Notes under the pieces: generated by a model
The model's input: the letters and a program-made list of their open reading frames with translations, nothing else
Told to the model about the DNA's origin: nothing
Database searches by the model: none
Assembly (NCBI GenBank): GCA_964418425.1
Contig: CAYQLT010000079.1
Coordinates: forward strand, 1-10,735
Direction: 5' to 3'
Source: CAYQLT01 sp964418425
Lineage (GTDB): Bacteria; Bacillota; Limnochordia; Limnochordales; Geochordaceae
Length of the DNA stretch: 10,735 nucleotides
In this document: piece by piece, positions 6,076 through 10,735 of the stretch
Layout: every line of letters starts with the position of its first letter
How positions within the stretch are numbered: the first letter of the stretch is position 1
Made by a program: the position numbers and the translations under genes

Positions 6076-6287
6076 ACCTTTGGTGGCGAGCCGCGCAGTA
6101 TGCTACGGTGGTAGAAGTCCGAGTCCTTCGATGTCAACACGAAGCCGTTCTTCCCAGCGAACTCCCAGACCTTCTCGTCTTCGGCACCGACGAGGCCGAC
6201 ATCCCTCAAATGAGCCGAGCCGGGGAACGTGTCCCTCAACGCCCGAGCAAGGCGGAATGAGAGGTTCTCGTCGAACAAGAGCTTCAT
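6072..6287 (-). CDS. DUF5615 PIN-like (VapC45-type) toxin, C-terminally shortened
   Basis: 71-residue PIN-like protein: MKLLFDENLSFRLARALRD opens with the first acidic motif (D6, E7), HLRDVGLVGAEDEKVWEF carries the middle acidic residues (E36, D37), and GFVLTSKDSDFYH has D55 and D57. These are the family's candidate metal-binding residues. Family members usually run to about 110 residues, with an IWLRLGNC-like segment after PPKV; here TGA follows PPKV directly. The start ATG 6287 overlaps the stop of the DUF433 gene as ATGA, the normal antitoxin-toxin order. Expected role: ribonuclease-type toxin neutralised by DUF433 (family inference). Loss of the last third probably makes it inactive, although the acidic core is present. 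Confidence 0.8.
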   Translation of the reverse strand: MKLLFDENLSFRLARALRDTFPGSAHLRDVGLVGAEDEKVWEFAGKNGFVLTSKDSDFYHRSILRGSPPKV

Positions 6288-6532
6288 GGCATCGAGAAGA
6301 GCCGGCGCTCACGCTCGGCTGCAAAGGCCAGGACGGCCCGGATGTCCTCTGCCGTGATGTCGGGAAAGTCCGCCAGGATCTGCTCTTGGGTCATCCCGGC
6401 CGCCAGGTACTCGAGGACGTCGGATACGGTGATGCGAGTGCCGCGGATAACCGGCTTGCCGCTGCGTATGGCAGGGTTTACCACAATGCGATCTCGGAAA
6501 TCCTCCACGGGTCTCGCCACCCGTCCCGTCAT
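6284..6532 (-). CDS. DUF433 (VapB45-type) antitoxin
   Basis: 82 residues from ATG 6532. The DUF433 signature runs through most of the protein: RIVVNPAIRSGKPVIRGTRI, TVSDVLEYLAAGMTQEQILA, DFPDITAEDIRAVLAFAAER. This is a winged-helix DNA-binding antitoxin family typically paired with DUF5615 PIN-like toxins. The same frame is open upstream to 6760, but that part is an IS3 transposase fragment, so ATG 6532 is taken as the start although its ribosome-binding site is poor. Normal length for the family; apparently intact. Its stop overlaps the toxin start (ATGA). Likely autoregulates the operon (family knowledge). Confidence 0.85.
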   Translation of the reverse strand: MTGRVARPVEDFRDRIVVNPAIRSGKPVIRGTRITVSDVLEYLAAGMTQEQILADFPDITAEDIRAVLAFAAERERRLFSMP

Positions 6533-6554
6533 GCATCTCTGTGGGGATCGTATC

Positions 6555-6685
6555 ACGCAAGGGGCAAAGATGGAACGACATGGCGGGGAGTTCCTGCGGG
6601 CAGGCTTCAACTCGTCCGGGCTCCCCCAACCCAGGGCGGAATGGCGCCGGCGGCGGTTGTAGAAGGCCTCCAGCCCATTTTGGTC
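6555..6685 (-). mobile_element. IS3-family transposase splinter (C-terminus only)
   Basis: The frame contains NGLEAFYNRRRRHSALGW followed by GSPDEL, the well-known end of the IS3-family integrase core (rve_3, 'FYN..R.HSALGY.SP.E'). Only some 25 residues remain; immediately upstream (near 6685) the sequence is unrelated. Between the fragment and the DUF433 start, GTTCCATCTTTGCCCCTTGC on the minus strand might be the old right end of the element, but I cannot confirm a terminal repeat. It lies in frame with DUF433, so read-through would fuse them. Confidence 0.6.
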
Positions 6686-7197
6686 ACGTCGCCCAGCACG
6701 AAGGCCGCCACGAAAGCCGGGCCGCCTGCGGGTGCGGGACGGCGACGGGGTGGCCGCCACGCTCGACGTGCTGTGGCGAACGTCGGGGTCGTGGAGCTCT
6801 CGGCGCCCGGAGCCGTGCTAGAGTACCGCCCGGGTAAAGCCACCATGGCTCTATCGGGCTGGACGGGGTCGAAGCAGAGCTCCCTCCGCTCGGCCGAAGC
6901 CGCGGCCTCCAGGAGGAGCTCAGCGTCGGCAACCAACCCAGCTGAGCGCCGGGGCGCCTCCCATCGCTCGGCCAGCCCTCGGCGCCCCTCTCGAACGGCC
7001 TGCCGAACCGTCTTCTCCTCCAGGGGGTGGCGGGGCTTAACCAGCCCTCGGAGGCCCTTAAGCGACGTCGGCCGGGGAAGCACGATGATGCGTGCCTCTC
7101 GCTCGCTCACCGCTTCCACGAGGAGGTCGTCCCCGACCTCGATGCCCAGCCGCTCGCGAACGGCCTTCGGCATCGTAATCTGCCCCTTGGGGAGCAT
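6607..7197 (-). CDS. AbrB/SpoVT-type antitoxin, copy 2, with chimeric C-terminus
   Basis: Second copy of the AbrB gene. From ATG 7197 it reads MLPKGQITMPKAVRERLGIE, then GDDLLVEAVSEREARIIVLP and a helical region, LVKPRHPLEEKTVRQAVREG, nearly the same as copy 1. The copy-1 start codon MGVV is CTG here, so translation would begin at this ATG or at GTG in GVVRM. After AEAAASAER homology jumps: the 420 bases present in copy 1 (about 4054-4477) are missing and the frame runs straight into ELCFDPVQP, a piece of the decayed second gene, then into R/P/A-rich sequence with no domain, ending at 6607 inside the IS3 splinter. The DNA-binding domain is whole, so the product may still bind DNA, but the tail is an accident of deletion. 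No toxin partner remains. Confidence 0.65.
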   Translation of the reverse strand: MLPKGQITMPKAVRERLGIEVGDDLLVEAVSEREARIIVLPRPTSLKGLRGLVKPRHPLEEKTVRQAVREGRRGLAERWEAPRRSAGLVADAELLLEAAASAERRELCFDPVQPDRAMVALPGRYSSTAPGAESSTTPTFATARRAWRPPRRRPAPAGGPAFVAAFVLGDVTKMGWRPSTTAAGAIPPWVGGARTS

Positions 7198-7211
7198 CCT
7201 TACCACACCCA
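6886..7211. repeat. 326-bp direct repeat, copy B (AbrB cassette)
   Basis: Ungapped match to 4478-4803 in the same orientation, 2.4 kb apart. Homology extends past the left border after a gap: 6856-6883 matches 4026-4053 (26 of 28 bases by eye), showing that copy B lost the intervening 420 bases. Confidence 0.8.
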
Positions 7212-7215
7212 GTAG

Positions 7216-7461
7216 ACCGCACGGGACCAGCTCGGCCCGCGGCGCGGTACACTCGACAGCGAGGACGGGGTCATCGCCTTTGCCGGCAGCTCGTTCGAGC
7301 TCGTGATCAACCCGCACAATTCGTACGAGCCTGCGGAGGTACTGCGCGTGCTGCGGCCGGGCGGGCGGTTCGTGACGCAACAGGTCGGGGAACTCGACGG
7401 CGTGGAGCTGGACGAGCGGCTGCAGGGGCGCCCGTTACGCCGTCATCGGCCGCCCGGGTAG
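7216..7461 (+). pseudogene. class I SAM-dependent methyltransferase fragment
   Basis: Open plus-strand frame between stops, with no usable start. It reads TLDSEDGVIAFAGSSFELVI, NPHNSYEPAEVLRVLRPGGR, FVTQQVGELDG. 'SFELVINxHxSY' followed by 'EVLRVLRPGGRFVTQQVG' is the motif II to motif III region of ubiE-like methyltransferases, where the loop after the LRPGG turn is nearly invariant. The motif I glycine loop (E/DxGxGxG) that binds S-adenosylmethionine is missing upstream, replaced by the AbrB copy, and the C-terminus ends after about 35 unrelated residues. An internal gene fragment left between two rearrangement points; surely not functional. Confidence 0.7.
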
Positions 7462-7523
7462 CGTGGGTGCGCATCCACGGCGGTACATGCCCCCAGGGCG
7501 CCATGGGTCGTCGGAAAAGTCGC

Positions 7524-7729
7524 CTATTCGAATGCGCCAACCTTCGCGGCCAGCCAGGCCAGCTTCCGTACACCCGGTGGTCTCGGGTTGGCCGCCAGTC
7601 TTTCCTCGATTTCAGCCACCGCCTTCTCAAACGGGATGGCCTCATCGCCCGATGCCTTTGCGGCGTCGTAGGCTCGGATCGACTCCAGCTCCTCGAGGTC
7701 CTGCAGTATTCTCTCGTATTCGGCCGGGT
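7524..7729 (-). pseudogene. 3' part of RelB/Phd-like antitoxin, fused to a RelE toxin scrap
   Basis: Continues the antitoxin interrupted by the IS21 element: PAEYERILQDLEELESIRAY, DAAKASGDEAIPFEKAVAEI. This is the typical antitoxin pattern 'EYE.LLE.LEELE.IRAYDEAKA.GEE.IP'. It then passes without a stop into ERLAANPRPPGVRKLA, which is the signature of RelE-type toxins (the 'L..NPRP.GV.KL.G' segment) and not of antitoxins. So an internal deletion joined the end of relB to the middle of relE, after which WLAAKVGAFE and a stop follow. The rest of RelE is not found. The N-terminal part lies beyond the IS at 10280-10344. Dead module. Confidence 0.72.
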
Positions 7730-7800
7730 TGTCGGTGGCCACGCTAAAATCCCCATAAGTGGCCACGAAAAAGCCGCATCAATGGCCACGAAAAACCCGC
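7730..7800 (+). repeat. IS21 left end with three GGCCACG repeats
   Basis: GTGGCCACG at 7735-7743, GTGGCCACGAAAAAGCCGC at 7759-7777 and ATGGCCACGAAAAACCCGC at 7782-7800, spaced about 24 bp apart. The last two are near-identical. They correspond to the transposase-binding repeats of IS21 termini. Confidence 0.75.
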
Positions 7801-7915
7801 ACGTCTGGTCAGGTAGGTAAAACGCCCGCCCCTTCGTATCGGCTCCGCTGGGAGACCCAACCAGACGGATCCGGCGAAGGAGCGAGCAAACCTGATCGGA
7901 CAGGAGCTGATCATC

Positions 7916-9367
7916 GTGTTGCGGCGCTTGCGCGACGAAGGACTCAAGAAGCTTCAGGTCGCAAAACGCCTCGGAATCGACCGCGGCACCGTGGCCAAGT
8001 ACTGGGACGGCCCCGCGCTGCCCGCGGAGGCTCCCCGGTACCGCCGGCGCACCCGCAAGATCGACCGCTACGCCGAGTATATCACGGCACGGCTGGCCCG
8101 TTGGCCGGAGCTGACGGCCGAACGGCTCTACCAGGAGATCCGCCAACAGGGCTACACCGGCTCCCGCCGCACCGTGCGCCGGTTTGTGGCCAAGATCCGG
8201 CCTCGCCCGGTACGGGAGTACAAGCCCATCGAGACCCTGCCCGGCGAGCAGGCCCAGGTGGACTGGGGGCATTTTGGAACCATCGTCGTCGACGGCGCCC
8301 GGGTGCGGCTGTACGCCTTCATCCTGACGCTGTCGTGGTCGCGGGTGATCTACGTCGAGTTCATCACGTCGCTGTCCATGGCCACATTGGCCGGGTGTCT
8401 ACACCGGGCCTTCGCGTACATCGGGGGCGTCTCTCGGACGATCCTCTTCGACAATGCCAGGACCGTCGTGGCCGAGCGGGTCGGCGGGGTCGTTCGCTAC
8501 CAGCGGGAGCTGTTGCAATTGGCGGCCCTGTACGGTTTCATGCCCAAGGCGTGCTGGGCCCACGACCCCGAGTCGAAGGGCAAGGTCGAGTCCATGGTCA
8601 AGTACGTGCGCCGGGGCTTCTTCTACGGCCGAGAGTTTACGGATCTGGCCGACCTCAACCGCCAGGTGCGGGCTTGGATGGACGAGGTGGCCAACGCCCG
8701 CGTGCATGCCACGACCGGGGCGATTCCGTGGGATCGGTTGACCCAGGAGGCGCCTCATCTCAAGCCGCTAGAGGTGGGCGCCCCGCAGGGCATCCTGGAG
8801 CAGCGGAAAGCGACCCGCACCAACCTCATCTCCATCGAGGGCAACCGGTACTCCGTCCCGGCGCGCTTCGCCCGGCGGCCCGTGAGCTACCGGCGCTTCG
8901 AGCACCACATCGAGATCGTGGAAGACGGCCAGGTGGTCGACCGGATCGAGCTGGTCCCCGGTCGGGGCCGGGTTGTCCTTCGCGACGACCATTACCCGCG
9001 CCACCAACAGCGCCGCCCTTCGACCCATCCCCTGCAGGCACGCTTTGAGGCTTTGGCCCCCAGCGCCCGCACGTATCTGGAGGGCCTCAGCCGCTCCCGC
9101 AACGGGCACCTGCGGGAGCAGATGGAGCGCATCGTGGCACTGGCCCAGAGCTACCCACCCGAGGTGTTGGAGCAGGCCATGCAGCGAGCCATTCGTTTCG
9201 GGGCGTATGGTTACGGCACCCTCAAGCGCTTGGTGGAGCGGCTACAGAAGGCGCCGGCCAGCTTGCCGCAGCCCGCTAAGCCAGCACCGCAGCGCCGCGT
9301 CGTCCTGCCCTACCGGGTCGACGTGGAGCGCCGCGACCTCAGCTACTACCAGGAGGTGGCCCGATGA
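7916..9367 (+). CDS. istA: IS21-family transposase IstA
   Basis: 483-residue IstA. An N-terminal helix-turn-helix (KLQVAKRLGIDRGTVAKYW, residues 12-30) is followed by the retroviral-integrase-like core with the DDE triad: D116 in EQAQVDWGHFG, D179 in TILFDNARTVV and E225 in PESKGKVESMVKYV. A C-terminal part (SIEGNRYSVPARF, about residue 302 on) is also typical. It catalyses strand cleavage and transfer of the element together with IstB. The start was set at GTG 7916 because AGGAG lies nine bases upstream; no ATG is available. The length is normal for the family and the triad is complete, so it looks active. The stop overlaps the istB start (ATGA). Confidence 0.95.
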   Translation: MLRRLRDEGLKKLQVAKRLGIDRGTVAKYWDGPALPAEAPRYRRRTRKIDRYAEYITARLARWPELTAERLYQEIRQQGYTGSRRTVRRFVAKIRPRPVREYKPIETLPGEQAQVDWGHFGTIVVDGARVRLYAFILTLSWSRVIYVEFITSLSMATLAGCLHRAFAYIGGVSRTILFDNARTVVAERVGGVVRYQRELLQLAALYGFMPKACWAHDPESKGKVESMVKYVRRGFFYGREFTDLADLNRQVRAWMDEVANARVHATTGAIPWDRLTQEAPHLKPLEVGAPQGILEQRKATRTNLISIEGNRYSVPARFARRPVSYRRFEHHIEIVEDGQVVDRIELVPGRGRVVLRDDHYPRHQQRRPSTHPLQARFEALAPSARTYLEGLSRSRNGHLREQMERIVALAQSYPPEVLEQAMQRAIRFGAYGYGTLKRLVERLQKAPASLPQPAKPAPQRRVVLPYRVDVERRDLSYYQEVAR

Positions 9368-10205
9368 TTCGCACGATTGCGCCTGCCGACCGGGCCCGCC
9401 TCGAGCAGGGTCTCAAACGCTTGAAACTGCGCCGCATCCGGGAGATGCTGGACGACGTCAGCGAACTGGCGCTGCAGGAGGAGCCCTCGTACCTGGACTT
9501 TTTGGCGTACCTGGTGGAGGCCGAGGTACAGGCCCGGGAGGCCACCCAACGCGACAAGCGCCTGAAAGCCGCCCGCTTTCCCATGCTGCGGACGCTGGAC
9601 AGCTTCGACTTCTCCTTCCAGACGTCGGTGAGCGCCCAGACCATCCGGGACCTGGCCACGTTACAGTTCGTGGAAGCGCATGAATCGCTGATTCTTCTCG
9701 GGCCGCCCGGCGTCGGGAAGAGCCATCTCGCCATTGGATTGGGCATCGAAGCCATCAACCGGGGCTACCGGGTGCTCTTCCTGACGGTGCAGGACCTGGT
9801 CCAAGAGCTCTACGCGACCTTGGCCGACGGCAGCACGGCCCAGAAGCTGAAGGCCATTCTGGCCCATGACCTCATCATCCTGGACGAGCTGGGCTATCTG
9901 AAGATGGACGCCACCGCCTCGGATTACCTGTTTCAGCTGGTGGCCAAGGCCTATGAGCGGCGCTCGCTCATCGTGACGAGCAACTTGGAGTTCCAGGAAT
10001 GGGGGTCGCTTTTCGATAGCCCGGCCACCGCCGCGGCGGTGCTGGATCGGCTGCTGCACCACGCCCACGTCATCACCCTCAAGGGCGAGAGCTACCGGCT
10101 GCGCAGCCGACTGGCACCGCCCAAAGCCAACAGCAGCCCGCCGGACGGCCCGGCGGCCCCCGCCCTACGGGCGGGGGGCAGGGGGAGGGAGGGACCCCCG
10201 CGTAG
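9364..10205 (+). CDS. istB: IS21-family helper ATPase IstB; in-frame stop missing
   Basis: AAA+ ATPase that helps IstA select the target. It starts at ATG 9364 inside the IstA stop. Walker A is GPPGVGKS (residues 113-120), Walker B LIILDELGY (170-178), sensor VTSNLEF; conserved homology ends near HVITLKGESYRLRS at about 10110. Read strictly, this frame has no stop codon from 9364 to the window end (1372 bases), through the IS right end and across the antitoxin fragment antisense. A TAG at 10203-10205 in the next frame would end it as expected for the family (about 280 residues) if one base is added to the G runs at 10173-10195. I give that end. Otherwise the product carries a long fusion tail. 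The ATPase core itself is intact. Confidence 0.9.
10157..10177. repeat. perfect 9-bp G/C hairpin in the istB tail
   Basis: CCCCCGCCC, loop TAC, GGGCGGGGG. Very stable, followed by further G runs rather than T, so not a classic terminator. It sits exactly where the istB frame becomes doubtful and could itself cause sequencing errors. Confidence 0.5.
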
Positions 10206-10231
10206 ATGCTACCGACTACCTGGCCAGGACT

Positions 10232-10279
10232 GCGGGATTTTCGTGGCCAAAGGTGCTGTTTCTCAAATGGCCGTTGACA
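10232..10279 (-). repeat. IS21 right end
   Basis: Read inward (minus strand) it starts TGTCAACGGCCATTTG and carries GGCCACGAAAATCCCGC about 30 bp in, mirroring the left end. The outermost base is 10279. Confidence 0.7.
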
Positions 10280-10344
10280 CGGTCAAGCACGACCCCTATC
10301 CGATGCCCCTGCTCGTCAACGAGGTAGCGTACCCGCGTTCCCAT
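10280..10344 (-). pseudogene. 5' part of RelB/Phd-like antitoxin, cut off by IS21
   Basis: From ATG 10344 the frame reads MGTRVRYLVDEQGHRIGVVL then D, and meets the IS21 right end. This is the standard N-terminus of RelB/Phd-like antitoxins ('VRYLVDE.G.RI.VVLD..EYE'). GGAGGG four to five bases upstream supports the start. Its continuation PAEYERILQDLEELE lies 2.55 kb away at 7729 and below. As it stands, translation continues into the IS end as RVNGHLRNSTFGHENPAVLA before a stop. Confidence 0.72.
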
Positions 10345-10661
10345 CGATCCCTCCATCCACCCTTCCTGCCCTCCCCTGCCGCGCCCGCCCCCCGGCCAAC
10401 GGTGACTGCCGGGATTGTTGAGGCCCACCCCGTCGACTACGGTTTTCGCCACGCTCTCGAACGGGCGGCGGCAGTCAACTCTGTAACGAGTGTACGACGG
10501 CCCCGCCACTGCCGGGTACGCGGGATGGCCAGGGGCTACAAAGGCTCCGGGACCTGCTGTGCCGGCACAGCTAGCGTGACTTTACGAGTTATGCGCGGGT
10601 CATGGGCCGAAAAGAGCGTCATGACGGGCCTTTGGGGCGGGTGCCGGTGTATTACCCCCGC
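10345..10661. other. region upstream of the antitoxin; no gene seen
   Basis: About 320 bases. It holds a C-rich stretch (10371-10395), the 16-bp palindrome at 10556-10571 and AT-richer sequence (10576-10600, gtgactttacgagttatgcg) that could be the terminal region of an insertion sequence whose transposase lies to the right. No recognisable coding frame, apart from the open istB frame that runs through it, and no clear promoter for the antitoxin. Confidence 0.35.
10556..10571. repeat. perfect 16-bp palindrome
   Basis: GCTGTGCCGGCACAGC, fully symmetrical without a loop. It could be an operator or an attachment-like site; nothing else identifies it. Confidence 0.45.
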
Positions 10662-10735
10662 TCAGGGGGCCAGGGCGGCTAGTTCGAGCAGGTCGAAGAG
10701 GAGCCGCTGGCGGGGGGTCATCTCGGAGAGGGTTA
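10662..10735 (-). CDS. C-terminus of an unidentified protein, possibly a transposase; runs off the right edge
   Basis: The last 23 residues are TLSEMTPRQRLLFDLLELAA, LAP, stopping at TGA 10664-10662. The composition and helical pattern look like a real protein end, and codon use matches the neighbourhood. The context (IS-rich, with an AT-richer possible terminal region just downstream at 10576-10600) makes a transposase plausible, but no motif proves it. A CCCCC-N5-GGGGG hairpin overlaps the stop codon (10655-10669). Confidence 0.4.
   Translation of the reverse strand, partial: TLSEMTPRQRLLFDLLELAALAP

Larger units (their letters stand above)
7730..10279 (+). mobile_element. complete IS21-family insertion sequence
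   Basis: About 2.55 kb. Both ends begin TGTC when read inward: TGTCGGTGGCCACG on the left, TGTCAACGGCCATT on the right. Each end carries subterminal repeats of the GGCCACGAAAA type, as usual for IS21 multiple transposase-binding sites. It encodes istA and istB overlapping by ATGA. The flanking tetranucleotides are GGGT (7726-7729) and CGGT (10280-10283), a 3-of-4 match and so an imperfect target duplication. The insertion point is inside a RelB-like antitoxin gene: joining the two outer flanks on the minus strand restores RIGVVLD-PAEYERIL. The boundaries are inferred from the repeats and from that reconstruction. Confidence 0.85.

Noticed and set aside
5786..7306. 506-residue plus ORF over DUF433, DUF5615 and AbrB copy 2
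   Set aside because: Antisense to three recognised genes and repeats the shadow seen over AbrB copy 1.
7524..7766. 80-residue minus ORF starting MATYGDFSVATDN as an intact small gene
   Set aside because: The first 12 or so residues come from the IS21 left end; the real gene start is at 10344.
7735..7800. Spaced repeats that might suggest a small CRISPR array
   Set aside because: The repeats are short, about 24 bp apart and at the end of an IS21 element, with a mirrored copy at the other end; they are transposase-binding repeats.
10216..10509. 97-residue minus ORF as an intact gene
   Set aside because: Only MGTRVRYLVDEQGHRIGVVLD is antitoxin; the rest upstream is leader sequence and the end is IS21 sequence.

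Overview
The window is GC-rich, uses strong purine-rich Shine-Dalgarno sites (GGAGG, AGGAGG), and carries several TA families common in thermophilic bacteria. A high-GC Bacillota relative (Thermaerobacter, Symbiobacterium or Limnochordia-like) would fit. That placement is inference with moderate to low confidence, because no marker gene is present.

Layout. 1-266: 3' part of a TumE-type toxin gene. 470-860 (-): remnant of a DnaQ-like 3'-5' exonuclease, perhaps once fused to a helicase. 1225-1683 (-): 5'-truncated TTHB210-like (DUF5602) gene. 1684-2016: intergenic region with two copies of an 18-bp dyad, ATCCCA-N6-TGGGAT. 2017-2502 (+): cupin. 2499-3664 (-): LuxR-type regulator, convergent with the cupin (the stop codons overlap) and broken by a 1-base loss in a G/C run. 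3873-4445 (-): decayed second gene of an AbrB cassette. 4442-4822 (-): intact AbrB/SpoVT antitoxin-like gene. 5125-5152: near-consensus sigma-70 promoter driving two unrecognised genes (5199-5509, 5493-5831, +). 5944-6532 (-): DUF433 antitoxin, C-terminally truncated DUF5615 PIN-like toxin and a tiny acidic ORF, joined by ATGA and GTGA overlaps. 6555-6685: splinter of an IS3-family transposase. 6607-7197 (-): second AbrB copy, about 94% identical to the first over 326 bp, with its cassette partner deleted and a chimeric tail. 7216-7461 (+): methyltransferase fragment. 7730-10279 (+): complete IS21-family element (istA, istB). It is inserted in a RelB-like antitoxin gene whose 5' part is at 10280-10344 and 3' part at 7524-7729, both on the minus strand; the 3' part is already fused to a scrap of its RelE toxin. 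10662-10735 (-): C-terminus of an unidentified protein.

The region reads as an accessory graveyard of toxin-antitoxin modules: TumE, two AbrB, DUF433/DUF5615 and RelBE, cut up by IS21, IS3 and internal deletions. The one coherent non-mobile unit is the LuxR regulator, cupin and DUF5602 cluster, with candidate operators between the divergent genes.

Several genes become intact if one base is added to a G or C run (LuxR, the 5199 gene, the istB end). Either the assembly under-calls homopolymers or the genes really are broken. No tRNA, rRNA or CRISPR array was found.
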